Assembly (NCBI GenBank): GCA_032622095.1
Contig: CP136061.1
Span: 220,133,148-220,197,147, forward strand
DNA: 64,000 bases
Reading direction: 5' to 3'
From: Siphonodentalium dalli
Taxonomy: Eukaryota; Mollusca; Scaphopoda; Gadilida; Siphonodentaliidae
Made by a program: the position numbers and the translations under genes. The notes beneath the pieces were generated by a model. It made no database searches and was not told where the DNA came from. It was given only the letters and a program-made list of their open reading frames with translations. Shown here piece after piece: positions 1 through 11,178 of the stretch; the first letter of the stretch is position 1; each line of letters starts with the position of its first letter.

Positions 1-168
1 ATTTTCAATCTGACCAATCTCATACTAGTACATATACCTCTAGCTATCTAAAAATTCAGCATTAAAATATTTTATATCCAATCATTATCAATAATTTTAT
101 ATCCAAGTCTATACATCCCTCACTTGTACAGTGGTTCATGTATTGATTTTTTAAATGGGAAATATTAA

Positions 169-623
169 CCCTTTTCTCCCATCTAAATGATCCCATGAAT
201 TTTTAATATGCAACTAACAAAAAACATAATAAAAACAGCTATGGTGCATCTTTCTGACTATGGATTTAGCTTAATTAGCTTTATCACTCTATAAGACATA
301 TCTGGTTGAAATTGATTGCCATATCCATGTTCCTATTGTGCATATGTGAGCAAGGTGCCCAGTAAGTCTGATTCCACTTGTGACCTCAATAGTAAGGTGT
401 GAATTGTTGATTTTTTTGCACTCATGAAAAGGTTGGTGTAAGAATCTATTAAAATAGCTAATCAGTATCGCCAAGGTATGGGTTAAACATCTGCCGATCG
501 TGATCGGCCTCTCGTTAATATGTGTTAAGCCAATGCATTCTCTTATATATGCGAGGCGACCTATGGTCGACTCGCATATATAAGTGAATGCATTGGCACA
601 GGGCCGTTTTGTTGGGTAAAGGG
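169..623. mobile_element. Probable piggyBac-type MITE, TTAA-flanked (copy 3)
   Basis: The right end reads GGCCGTTTTGTTGGGTAAAGGG followed by TTAA at 624-627, and carries a large palindrome (about 529-596, arms CCAATGCATTCTCTTATATA) like the better-preserved copy at 48560-49006. A TTAA at 165-168 followed by CCCTTTTCTCCC is a diverged candidate left end. The resulting length (455 bp) is close to the 447 bp of the intact copy. TTAA duplication with CCC...GGG ends is characteristic of piggyBac elements. No transposase is present, so it would be non-autonomous. The right end is solid; the left end is tentative. Confidence 0.55.
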
Positions 624-627
624 TTAA

Positions 628-1897
628 AGAACGTCCATGGTTTCATGTCCTAAAAGCTATATATAATAACGCGCGTTTTTCAATTATGTAATTTGTTATT
701 CGTGTACAACCCAAAACTGATGTGCCCATATGCTTTACGAATGATTGTAATTGCAGGTCATTTAAAATTTTCTTTTGCCATGTGAGCTGAACGTTATCTT
801 AGTAAAGTTTGGTTAGTTGGTGTCATTGCATATTGCGGCCATGTTAGTATTTACCCAGTTAATAACGAATATAGGCTACATAATCATTAGTTTAAACACA
901 AGACCACAGCCACAAATGGAATCGGTTCTCAACAAACCATTATTTTGAGTTTACGTCCACGGTCGGATTTGACATCATGATACTACCATTGGTACGTGTT
1001 CGATACACATTAATGTAGCAATACACAATTCCCAGCAATTTTGGCCAACCTGGGAGGGTGTAATGTAATTCAGATCTATGCTGAGCCATTATCTTTGCAT
1101 AGGTCCCATCAAGCATGTTTTATTTTCAACAGCAATGGTATAGGTGTAAACAAATATCTGTATTTATCGTATTTATTGGCTTTATCGTACAATTTGTCAC
1201 TGAGTTATGCTCCTTGGTTGCACCAACAAAACGCTCAAGTATACCCATGTTTTATTACTAAAATTAGAAAATAGAACGAATATAATTAAATAAGCTTCTT
1301 CTACCTGATACTACTATGTTAGCGCTTTGAAATATTTGAAATAGAATAACGTTATCGTAGCAATTTAACAAAATTGTTTTTGCAAGCGAGAGGCGAGAGA
1401 AATCCGGTGAGAAAAATCCGGCTATTTTCCTGTAACCAAACACACGGAAGTGCTCTTCACTGAATTCGAAAAATAAATAACACACGCTACACTGGCAGAT
1501 ATGCCCCCAGATAGTTATTATTTTATTTTTCAGACCCACCTACAACCCTCTGAATCGTGTACTGCGACCTAAAATGAAAGGGACAATTCCATCCCGTTTA
1601 AAGATTATTTCAGGGGTGGCTAGGCTGCAGTTCTAGCGAGGTATACACCAAATTGTTGTCCCCCTAAGCGAAAGCATCGGGTACTTCATTAATAACATTT
1701 GGTCCTTCGCCCTCCCGTTGAGCATGATTTGGTCCATTCCAAAGAATCAGTTGGTTCCAGTAGTATTCTTCAATGAGTTCTCTGCCAGACCAAACTATTC
1801 AAAACCAAAAGTTTATCTGAATACAGAATACAGATCACGTTACCACTGATCTGATCTGGACAATGAATCAACTGATAACTGTATTTAACCATTTTCT
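628..1897. other. AT-rich intergenic DNA, nothing recognised
   Basis: Only short chance reading frames on both strands. I see no splice-like signals with coding-type sequence, no tandem repeat and no recognisable element. Confidence 0.5.
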
Positions 1898-2004
1898 ATA
1901 CTAAAGCATCATTGATGAGTAGTTATCCCATAGGAAATGTTCAGATTATAAGTTCAACAAACGACCATATGTCGTTTGTTGAACTTATTTATCTGAACAT
2001 TTCC
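1898..2004. repeat. Dispersed repeat with 33-bp palindrome
   Basis: Arms at 1933-1965 and 1971-2004 (starting GGAAATGTTCAG) are inverted copies around a 5-nt loop, with few mismatches. The preceding sequence from about 1898 (CTATACTAAA...GAGTAGTTA) recurs in the same orientation at about 43630-43700. There the second arm is not intact, so this is a dispersed repeat in which one copy is a complete hairpin. Confidence 0.7.
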
Positions 2005-2695
2005 ATCAATAAATATGGCTCCTTTGCGCTTTCATTTATCTGTCGTCTGCTTTGATCACCTTAACATCCCTCCACATCAATACTAGGCCGTTACTATGTA
2101 CACTTTTTAACTGACTGGGAGAATCCATTTAGTACAAGGATGGTACAGGGTAAAAATATAAATGCATGTATAGGACCAGATAAGACCACGATACTCAAGA
2201 AGAACATGGAAAATATATAATCATTGTTATTGTTTGGGCAGCGTATCAGTCTGAACATGGGTTAAAATCTGTATATGATATTGACATATCTACCATTATA
2301 TTGGAACAGCACAATGCACTTCCTCTGAAATTGTATCTGTGACCATACGATTACTGGTACTGGCTTATAGATATATCATAATTGTGGAGGCAAATTGAGC
2401 TTGCTCCAGTGATCGCGAACAAATTCTCATTCATTTCGGAATAAACCAACTGTGAACTTTTGGTCCCATATTTAAAAAAAAGTGTGTAGAAATAAGTGTT
2501 ACAGTACAGGAATGTTTTCTTTTCAAGAACGGAGTTATATATGGAAATTTGGATGGCGCATGAAACGGGGCGGCTACATTCTCTTCTATAAACCAACATT
2601 TTACACGGCACACAGGGAGAACGACGTCCGAAAAGACATGTGCTCACTGTTGTTCTCCATTTCTACCAGATATATAATAATATATTTATGTGTTC
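2005..2695. other. Intergenic DNA, nothing recognised
   Basis: Overlapping short reading frames on both strands, none resembling a protein I know. No clear repeat structure. Confidence 0.4.
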
Positions 2696-2699
2696 TCAT

Positions 2700-2993
2700 C
2701 TTCAATGCATTGGAGTACAACTCCAAGGCGTTTCGCCCTCCAGCGCTGGCGATAAGGGTTCAAATCCACATATCCATCGTGGACTTTGTAATTCGAAATC
2801 GTTATCTGGTGGAGTTGCCAGTTACTAGACGATGGTCGGTGGTTTGCCGCACATGGTCGACGAGTTTATCAGTCATTGAAATCACTGTTAGATTAGCCGT
2901 AATTGTGCGGATTTCCTCCAACACTAAAACTGGCAATGTCGTGATATGTCCTTAGTTGCTGAAAGCGACATTAAACAATAACTCAATCAATGC
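2700..2993 (+). mobile_element. tRNA-derived SINE
   Basis: A pol III B-box-like motif GGTTCAAATCC lies at 2757-2767, downstream of a tRNA-like segment (CTCCAAGGCGTTTCGCCCTCC). The body then ends in GCGACATTAAACAATAACTC and a short CAATCAATG tail. The layout, tRNA head then tRNA-unrelated body then a simple AT-rich tail, is that of a SINE. The type resembles SINEs common in molluscs, from memory. I could not mark a canonical A box, so the 5' end is approximate. Confidence 0.6.
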
Positions 2994-3806
2994 ATTTTAT
3001 GTAACATATATATCTGGTGGATAAATAAGCAATGTCTAAACCAAAACCACCTGCAATAATAGCTACATGTACTTGATCTTGATTCTTGTGCCGGTTAATA
3101 TGTTGAATGTGTTGGGATGTGTGTTGGATTATTAGTTGAACACAATGAATCATCGAAGTTACACATATCCTCAAAATATCTGGTATTATATTATATTTTT
3201 CTGCGTGGAGTTGTAAATTGCCGCTTTCGAAAGGGATGGCATCTCTGCCCCTTACGGGGTAGAAATTCACCACTCATATGTAGGGGGTATTTTAACACTT
3301 TTGATGGTGTAACTCAACCCTTTGGATTGTCAAGTTCATCAACCACCTAAGGGGGTAAATAAAACATTACAGAAGGATATAATAGTATTTCTCTCAGGGA
3401 GATACAGACATACATGGAACTCCATGTACTGGTCTCCGGATAATAAACCTTGCCACCGCTCTGCTTGGGGCCTCTTTGTTATAAACCGTTATGGACCAAC
3501 GCCATCTTGGATCACCGGTCGGAATTCTGACCGGTACTGAAATAGAACAGTGCTGAAGTTATTTGTGTGTTGTGTGCAAAGACCCACTTTTGACTAGATT
3601 CTGCCGATCTCTATAGCGGGAATAAATTATGAAAGCATTCTTTTGATATCCTACTTGATATGTGATGATATTTCCGCAGAAAATACGAGGCAAATATTGT
3701 GTTTTTATTGGTATCCCCGTGTTGTTGTTGGCTCGCCGTCGTTATATTTGATCCGATGGCGCGTAAAGGACGCCATCTACTTTATGATGATGTCCGTAAC
3801 AGTTTC
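2994..3806. other. Intergenic DNA, nothing recognised
   Basis: Contains an imperfect 20-bp palindrome around 3517-3536 (CCGGTCGGAATTCTGACCGG) and short shadow reading frames. No gene or element is supported. Confidence 0.4.
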
Positions 3807-3809
3807 TTA

Positions 3810-4539
3810 GGGTCTTGTCACATGAGCCGGGACAACTCGGTTTGCCGGGTTCCTTGTGCTTTCTCAGTAAAATAATGGGGTACTGTTTCATTGACCGAGC
3901 CAACTCCTTCAACCCGGGATAACCCGTCCAGCCTAGCCGGGACAACTCGGTTAGCCGGGACAACTCGGTTATGTAACAGCGAGTCATCACGACTAACCGA
4001 GATCAAAACCTGGAACGTTAAACGATTCGTTGTCACTTTCATGACGTCAGCCAATAGAACCAGATATCCTCGCACAAATACGCACATAATCGACATATAA
4101 TAAGAAATATGTACACAATGTGATTATATATGATTCTGAAATAAGCAGATAATGGATCATATCCGTTATTTCGTTTTGTGGCGCGGGCCATAGTGAAAAC
4201 ACATGTTAAAGAGCGTACACCTGAAAAATCGTGAGTTGACTAATGTGTCATTGTCCGCACATAATGTGCTTAGAATGGTCTCATTATGAGTCGATAATGT
4301 GACTAAATGCTCTCATTTTCAGCACGTTATCAACTCAAAATATAAGCATATTATCTGACTAAAACAAGTTTTATTATAAGCAGATAATATGCGGGTTTTT
4401 GACAAAACAGGCTGAATAGACTGCTCGCGTCATATGAGTCAAGTTTTATGGCCACCCTGTGACCACGCTGTGACACGGTGATTGACAGCTAATTTTGGGC
4501 ACGTCAAACCGAGCTGTCCCGGCCCATGTAACACGCCCC
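3810..4539. mobile_element. Non-autonomous TIR DNA transposon (MITE-like)
   Basis: The left end reads GGGTCTTGTCACATGAGCCG and the reverse complement of the right end reads GGGGCGTGTTACATGGGCCG. Similarity continues through GGGACAACTCGGTTTG. The left flank is TTA (3807-3809) and the right flank is ATA, so the target duplication is uncertain and a PIF/Harbinger assignment is only possible. The terminal motif AGCCGGGACAACTCGGTT is repeated internally in tandem at about 3934-3971. A 12-bp stem (GCATATTATCTG / CAGATAATATGC) lies near 4347-4392. No transposase frame. Confidence 0.6.
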
Positions 4540-5305
4540 ATAGGGGAGGGCACAATACAAAGCGATAGCGTCGTGGTGTTTCACATGAGCCATGCGAGAG
4601 ACTAGCGACTGATTAAATGTTTCAGTAACGTCTAACTGAGACGATTAGCTTCCACACATAGGAGCTGAATATCTTATTTCAGAACCAATAAGACTTTGTC
4701 GATTATAGGGATTCCCAGATGGTAAACAACAATATCAAATGATATTGAACTATTTCAGCGCCACTCATCACCGGCGCGCAGTTCGATATGTGCTATTTAA
4801 CATCCACCCTTAACTAACACTATTTCTGATTGGGCAAAAGCCGCCACGTGATAATCCGGGGAAAAGTCATATTGGACTCCGGAATGTCATATTGCACTCC
4901 TAAGTGTGCAATATCACTTTTTTTATCGGGACTATGTGACGTCACGAATTAACTCTATTGCGAAATGAATCGGTGAAAGTGTCATTCGCTAGCAACACTG
5001 GCGGATTGAGCAGACGTTTCACTTCCGCATTGAGTTTTTTTCTTTACTTCCGTGTTTACTTTTCCAAATCATGCTTTCTGATGATCAATTACAGGCTTTT
5101 ATAGAGAATTAAGTGCCGACAAATACCAAAAATAACCACAAAAGTTTTATTCCCAAAATTTGGAATAACATACATATGGATAATAAAAATGTCATTATAC
5201 AATGTTGTGTACAGTATATGTTTTTCTTGTACTCGCCTAGGTTGTGGTGAAAAAGTCATATTGGACAAGAAAAACACATACTATACACAACATTGTATAC
5301 TAACT
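4540..5305. repeat. Intergenic DNA with a 35-bp inverted repeat
   Basis: Arms 5196-5230 and 5265-5299 (TATACAATGTTGTGTAC...) are inverted copies with about two mismatches, separated by 34 nt. The phrase GTCATATTGGAC inside the loop also occurs near 4865, beside a small hairpin (CATATTGCAC...GTGCAATAT, 4886-4914). The inverted repeat abuts the broken end of the minus-strand LINE, so it may mark the element or rearrangement that removed the LINE's 3' half. Confidence 0.55.
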
Positions 5306-6525
5306 TTATTTCAAGTTGCTATGTCGTAGTTCCTTGCGAAACGCACACTTCGCTGCTTTATATTGGGCATACGAGATGTGATCCTGACCTCTTGGGCGAC
5401 CTTCAACGTTCCATATACGTTTGAAGTTGCGCATTTGATTATGAAGTTCCTTCAGCTTTTCATTCCAGTATGGTTTAACGTGCGATTTGTACATTTTTTT
5501 GGAATGAAGATTGACGACGCAGAATTAGTAGCTTCGATAATGCCTGAGTAATATTTATCAAGACTAGCAGAGTCCGTAATGGGACTATTGGGTAGAAGTT
5601 CATCGACACAATTTTGATAACCAGCCATTGAAGATTCTGAAGATAAAAACTTCTTCCAGTTGACAGTGCATCGCTCGGAATTTGGACGAGTGCGGTGATT
5701 ACCTAGCTCGATGAGCATTTTTATAGAACGGTGGTTGGAATAATCAGTGGCAGAGTCGTCGATGACTCTTATTTCGTTTACACGGTGCAGATTTGATTTG
5801 TGTATAAATATATGATCGATCGTGGTGCCTGAATCGCTTGCTGCAGAAGCTGGAATGTGTGTAGCAACCAAACGTGTGACCGGATCAGACTGATTCACAG
5901 ATACGAGTTTCCTACGTGCGATAAGTTTCTTGAAACTGCGATTTCTGGCATCCGATTTCTGGATATTGCCGTTAAAATCACCCATGACAATAACTGTACC
6001 CATAGATGAGTAATAATCAATCGTAATGTCCAGCTTATTTAAATAGTCACGATAAAATGCGACTGTGTAGTTCGTTGAGGGCAGATAGACCTGTATAATA
6101 TAAATGTATTGCAAGTTATCTAACTGTAATTGAATACCACATAGTCTATCGTCATTTAGGTCAAGTATTGAGACAGCGCTATCCAGCCTTCTGTGCCAGA
6201 AAATCGCTACACCACCCTTGTCACGCCCCCTCTGCATGGGTAGTCTCTGTGAGAAATCACACACTGCGTGGTACCGGTAATTGTTGCTAATAGTATCAAG
6301 TATGTGTACATTGTGATTGTGGAGCCAATGCTCGCTGATTCCAAAAAAGTCCACCTCCTGATTTGCAAGTAGATCTGACATGTAGCTGCTGCTACCCATC
6401 GCCCCAGTGGCGTTCCACGTGACGATATTCAACATCACGACTATACAAATACAAATTGACAGTGCAAAAGACCTACGTTTGTGTGAGTTCTTATACACAA
6501 TACTATGTTTATCAGTGCGAATCAT
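5306..6525 (-). pseudogene. LINE-A ORF2 fragment: APE-type endonuclease, frameshifted, RT missing
   Basis: The frame from 6525 to 5452 encodes 357 residues. Translation may really begin at residue 31, where MLNIVTWNATG opens the endonuclease. Apurinic-endonuclease landmarks are visible in order: N38 in VTWNA, E65 in GISEHW, GDFNGN and TIDHIF mid-domain, and SNHR near the end. After the endonuclease the frame shifts at an A7 run (5497-5503 on the plus strand). The next frame (5494-5306) continues with a segment clearly homologous to the post-endonuclease linker of the LINE at 25.6 kb (KPYWNEKLKELHNQM versus KPFWNSHLKDLHAHM). The element stops at about 5312, before the reverse transcriptase. 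Loss of the 3' half is opposite to the usual 5' truncation. Dead copy. Confidence 0.85.
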
Positions 6526-6590
6526 TTTGTGCCATGCATTAGGAATATTGTAGATCTGAAAATGAAGAAATTACTACAACATTTGGGATA

Positions 6591-7199
6591 TCAAGCATCC
6601 TCTCCAAACCGATTTGACTGACGGTTAAAACGGACATTATTTGTTGCTGGACGTCTGTCGCCGAATGAACTCTTAGAAAGCCAGGGTCTACAAAATACAG
6701 ACTCTGGCCAGAAACCGGTCTCCAGGGCTTCTTCAAAATCATGAACATGAACATTTATACGTGCCGAGACGGGACCATCGTACTTTCCACCACGGAGAAT
6801 GCGAATTACTGAGTGACGAATTTTATATTCACTAAGGTAGTCTGAGAGAACTTGGGCGTCCACTTTGGTGTCCAGATTACCAACAAAGATTCTCCGCGTC
6901 CTGATGGGACGTGAGTTTTCATTTTGTTTAAAACGTACATAATCCATGTCGTGCGAATCGTCACATCTGTAGTAATCGTTACTGCGATTATCGTGGTTTG
7001 AATTATTGTCAACACGTCTATCCTCTGTTCGCGTATGATTATGGCTGAAAGAAGGTGTGGTATCTCTAGGAGATGCATGTCTAAATTGGTTATTGAAGTC
7101 ATCGACATCTACGCTCTCCAGTGTGCTGGCTGAATGGCTATTGTCATAATATGGCTTTAGTCCCGTAAAACTATTAGCCCCGTGTAAGCGACAGGCGTA
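6591..7199 (-). pseudogene. LINE-A ORF1 (RRM-like RNA-binding protein)
   Basis: An open frame runs from an in-frame TAG at 7200-7202 down to a stop at 6591. The only convenient ATG is at 6947 (118 residues), leaving 84 open codons upstream. The C-terminal part contains RRIFVGNLDTKVDAQVL, an RRM RNP-like opening, and later ESVFCRPWLS, a phrase typical of ORF1 proteins of CR1/jockey-group LINEs as I recall them. The upstream codons are rich in S, N, D and H and look like a disordered N-terminus. It lies just upstream of the endonuclease ORF in the same orientation, as expected for ORF1-ORF2. The true start is unresolved because the upstream part overlaps repeat R1. Confidence 0.65.
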
Positions 7200-8246
7200 C
7201 TATACACACACGGAGTATAATTATAATGCAAAATGTAAACATGGGGTTTAATCCATGTAGTGCCAACTCGTCCTTCCAGACATCAAACAATAGTTTCTAG
7301 CCGCATACTGACTGGCTCTGGACCCCCAATCAGTCACCACATTGCTACACAATACACACATACAATAGTATTTCACACACAAGGAATGGATCTGATGTGA
7401 ATCCAGTGGCAATTTCGAGTTATATTTGCCATAACGCCTGTATTTGTACCGCTATTAGATCCTCAGACCATATATAGACCCCAAACGTGCAGTTAAATAT
7501 GCTCTAAATGATAGGTATATATATTCATGTATACAAGAGTCTATATACGATTATTAAAGGGCAGCATTAGTAAATTTCAGCGTAGGAACAAAATTGCATT
7601 ACTCACCTTTTCCGGCCCCGACACACCCATCCACCCGCCTTGTGATTGAAAAAAAATGCAGACCCCCCCCCCTTGCCAGGGAGGTTATATATTTGGCTAG
7701 ATCATTGCATGTCATGAATCTCTACTCTGACTACGTCCGTATAGAGATCATAATTCACCAGTTCAAATCACGTTCATGATCTGACAGGGAAGTTTATAAC
7801 ATTGACAAAAACATTGAAGCTATAATATATTTCTTAGGTAATACCTGTTCCTCGGTAATAATTATGTACCGATATTGAAAGATATTCCACAGTAAGTGTG
7901 TGTCCCAGCTCACGATTGCATGCATGGAAATAGGTCAATTTTTTTAGCCAAGTCTGATTTGCATCCATTACAGTCGTGAAATTTCTTCCCGGTAATTGCG
8001 ATATCGACTCACAAACGTGGCAAAAAATCTTGCAATCTGGAATTGGTACCACGGCCCCCACCGTGAAATAGATTTGTGGTGTTTTTCCGTCACGGAAATT
8101 GAACAGATTATCAGAGAAGCATGTTAGTTTTAACTGTTGATTTTAATAATATGTGCGCATTAGTTATGGCGATGTATACTGTTCTATTCGGAAAGATAAA
8201 CCGACATCAGTACCATGGGTAAGAATATATTAATTTGGTGGAAATA
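7145..8246 (-). repeat. R1 repeat, copy A
   Basis: This 1.1-kb segment is repeated almost base for base, inverted, at 16504-17608. A third copy at 18535-21812 is split by another element. It carries a poly-C tract (about 7663-7673) and CCATTACAGTCGTGAAATT and ATTCCACAGTAAGTG landmarks shared by the copies. Read on the minus strand it leads directly into LINE-A ORF1, so it may be that LINE's 5' region. Copies B and C are not followed by ORF1, so an independent repeat is equally possible. No conserved protein is encoded. Confidence 0.85.
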
Positions 8247-8600
8247 TGGTAAACATAAAGAGCGTTATTTGTTACTGTTTTCCTGATAAGGAAATAATAA
8301 AGAGCGTTTATATCATTTGTGTGTGATCAACCAATAGAATTCCGCTGTGTTATGTAATCAGGAGCAAAACTTCTGTAACACGAGCAGGTTCTTGTTTACG
8401 TACACAATCGTACGTCTTGACGACAATATACTATTTACGCGCTGATTATGTTTGGCATATGAACAAAACTATATATTTTTTAATATTCCTTCTGTTGATG
8501 GCGATTTGAACAAATATGAATATTTCTGCAACGAACGCCGCCCGTACCTTTAAAGGTTCTTATGTGTTCCCAACTGATTTTCTCTAATATATACGAACGT
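8247..8600. repeat. R4 dispersed repeat with AAAGAGCGTT motifs
   Basis: The segment 8248-8398 (GGTAAACATAAAGAGCG ... TCTGTAACACGAGCAGG) recurs inverted at 30900-31045 with moderate divergence. The motif TAAAGAGCGTT, twice here, also appears singly near 33640, 35465 and 63655. Sequence near 8518-8562 resembles 31210-31265 in direct orientation, so the second locus is internally rearranged. Confidence 0.6.
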
Positions 8601-9153
8601 TTTTTTTTTTTTTTACCAAGAAGTGGTCATTGATAATTTCATGTCAACTGTCCATTAAAGGTCTAAGAAATATTTGGAATAAATGGACATGATATTCCAT
8701 GTCTTACATATATTCCACCTTCAATGTTGTATCAGCTAAATATGTTTTATTTATCAAATCAATTCCATAATTTATTTTTATGCAATGTTCATCATCGCAA
8801 TGTTTCAGACATCAAAATAAAATAAACAACTACATGTACATGTATTACTTGTAATTATTTGAGGATTTTTTGTTTCATAGATATTCCACACAGTCCTTCA
8901 AAATTTCACATACATACACATAATCACATTGCCATACGTATCTATATAGTATCAATCTATTATCATATGATATGTATACATGATCATTGTGCTGTCAACG
9001 TATTATATAATCAGATATCAGAAAGAGATTGAATTTTTTATTCTTCGTGCTTTTTGTCACAATATTTCAAATATAATTTGCCCCCAACTGACCAGGCATC
9101 TTCCACTGAGTCATATTCTTTCGACTTCCTCAATATGTTAGAATTGATCTGTG
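8601..9153. other. AT-rich intergenic DNA
   Basis: A T tract at about 8600-8614 and TA-rich stretches. No reading frame or repeat that I can support. Confidence 0.4.
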
Positions 9154-9539
9154 TAAGGCCCGTTCCAAACGACGGATTTTTGTCGACTCGAATCTAATTG
9201 TATTAAATCCGTCGATGATGCGTCTGCGGTCAATTTTGTTTCAGACGGACGCATCTTTGTCGCGTCGAATCTAATACATCGGTCGATTTATTTAAAGGTG
9301 CACTCCATGTTACCTTCACAAAATGGTCACGCGTAGATATAGAGGCCTACATATACCGGTATGTTATACATATATATATATACTAAAATACATGCGCGAT
9401 TGCAGCGCGAATATATGTGCATATGTATATGAGGATGTATATAGTACATATATTTATATATTTTTGACGCATTTAATACAATTGTGGGTCTAGTATTAGA
9501 TTCGAGTCGACAAAAATCCGTCGTTTGGAACGGGCCTTA
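9154..9539 (-). mobile_element. E1: inverted, internally deleted TIR element
   Basis: Bounded by TAAGGCCCGTTCCAAACG and its exact inverse ending CGGGCCTTA. Its left half matches the right end of E3 in reverse complement (GACGCATC motifs, ACGCGTAGATATAGAGG). Its right half matches the left end of E3. It is therefore an E3-type element in opposite orientation that has lost the central minisatellite, about 386 bp, MITE-sized. A TA target duplication fits if the element proper starts at AGGCCC. No transposase. Confidence 0.85.
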
Positions 9540-9645
9540 TGTAGTCGAGTAAAATGTTAATTTTAAACTATTCTACAGGTGGCGACTCAACCCCATTGAA
9601 CGCAAGTGAGAGTATATAGGGTTGGGACTTAACTAAGGGGGCACC
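9540..9645. repeat. Spacer S, inverted copy at 11073-11178
   Basis: The 106 bp between E1 and E2 (containing GGTGGCGACTCAACCCC) recur as an apparently exact reverse complement between E2 and E3. E1-S and S'-E3 are therefore the arms of one large inverted repeat with E2 at its centre. Confidence 0.9.
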
Positions 9646-11072
9646 TAAGGCCCGTGCCAAACGACGGATTTTTGTCGACTCGAATCTAATACCAGACCCA
9701 CAATTGTATTAAATGCGTAAAAAATGCGACGTTTGAAACAATTAGATCCGTGTCAGACGCATCACAGACGAATCTCCGTCCAATTCAGACGAATCTTCGT
9801 CGGTGATGCGTCTGAAATCCGTCTTGGTTTCAAACGACGGATTTTTGACGACTCGAATCTAATACATGTGACGAGAAGAGCCGAAAGTTGCCGAAGAACG
9901 AATGCAAATGATATGATAATGATATGATAATGGTATAATAATGAGGGGGCTCCCCTTATCTGAGGAAAATACCCACATGACGTCATTTGTCGCACGCTCT
10001 CTTTGTCACAAAGAAAGATATATCTATAAGCATTGCTTAGGTAACATTGTGCAAATTGTAATTATTTTGGTAGTTTGATTCCTCAACGAACATGGCATGT
10101 CACTGACTCACATCTTATAATGGATATAGTATCAATGTTTTAGAATAATCCATATATACCGGTATAAGGGGTAGGGGTTGTAGCAACTGATTTATAATAA
10201 TTCATATAGACCGATATTCCTTATTGTAAGGAATAGGGGTGGTAGTCTCTGATGTGTAATAATTAATATTTAGCGGTATTACTTATTATAAGGGGCAGAG
10301 GTGGTACTACTGATTTATAATAATTCATATATACCGATATTACTTATTATGAGGGGTAAAGGGGTTGTAACCTCTTATTTATAATAATTCATATATTCAG
10401 GCATTACTTGTTATAAGGGGCAGAGTGGTAGCCTATGATTTATAATAATTTATAAATACCGGTATTCCTTATTATAATGGGTAGGGGTGGTAGCCTCAGA
10501 TTTATAATAATTCATATAAACCGGTATTACTTATTATGAGGGGTAGGGATGGTAGCCTATGATTTATAATAATTCATAGATACCGGTATTCCTTATTATA
10601 AAGGATATATAGGTGGTAGCCTATGATTTATAATATATAATTAATATATTCCGGTATTCCTCATTATAAGGGGTAGGGGTGGTACCACTGATCTTATTTA
10701 TAATAATTCATATATACCGGCATTACTTATTATGAGGGTATAGGGGTGGTAACCTCTTATTTATAATAATTCATATATTCCGGTATTCCTTATTATAAGG
10801 GTAAATAATCGCGCATATATTTATACATAATTTATACTGTATTTTAGTATATATATGTATAACATACCGGTATATATAGGCCTCTATATCTACGCGTGAC
10901 CATTTTGTGAAGGTAACATGGAGTGCACCTTTAAATAAATCGACCGATGTATTAGATTCGACGCGACAAAGATGCGTCCGTCTGAAACAAAATTGACCGC
11001 AGACGCATCATCGACGGATTTAATACAATTAGATTCGAGTCGACAAAAATCCGTCGTTTGGCACGGGCCTTA
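9646..11072 (+). mobile_element. E2: TIR element with minisatellite core
   Basis: The termini are TAAGGCCCGTGCCAAACG and its inverse, carrying a G-for-T change at both ends relative to E1 and E3, which argues that the two ends have been homogenised or copied as a unit. The left subterminal region holds a hairpin (TCAGACGCATCAC ... GTGATGCGTCTGA) and an internal second copy of the terminal motif (AAACGACGGATTTTTG, about 9833). The core is a 55-60 bp minisatellite (see separate entry). It is flanked by a 106-bp spacer that is repeated inverted on the other side (9540-9645 and 11073-11178). No transposase reading frame. Confidence 0.85.
10128..10803. repeat. Minisatellite, 55-60 bp units, in E2
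   Basis: About 11-12 imperfect units built on the phrases ATTTATAATAATTCATATA, ACCGGTATTACTTATTATA and GGGGTAGGGGTGGTAGCCT. Units differ by substitutions and small indels. The orthologous array in E3 shows nearly the same unit order, so the two arrays arose by duplication of the whole element and not by independent expansion. Confidence 0.85.
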
Positions 11073-11178
11073 GGTGCCCCCTTAGTTAAGTCCCAACCCT
11101 ATATACTCTCACTTGCGTTCAATGGGGTTGAGTCGCCACCTGTAGAATAGTTTAAAATTAACATTTTACTCGACTACA

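Noticed and set aside
7594-7779. 61-codon frame duplicated at 16971-17159 (inverted) and apparently conserved
   Set aside because: Conservation is explained by near-identity of the whole R1 repeat; copy C does not preserve the frame.
9724-9927. 67-codon frame identical at 11257-11460
   Set aside because: Identity reflects E2/E3 duplication; the peptide translates TIR-derived GACGCATC/GACGAATC repeats.
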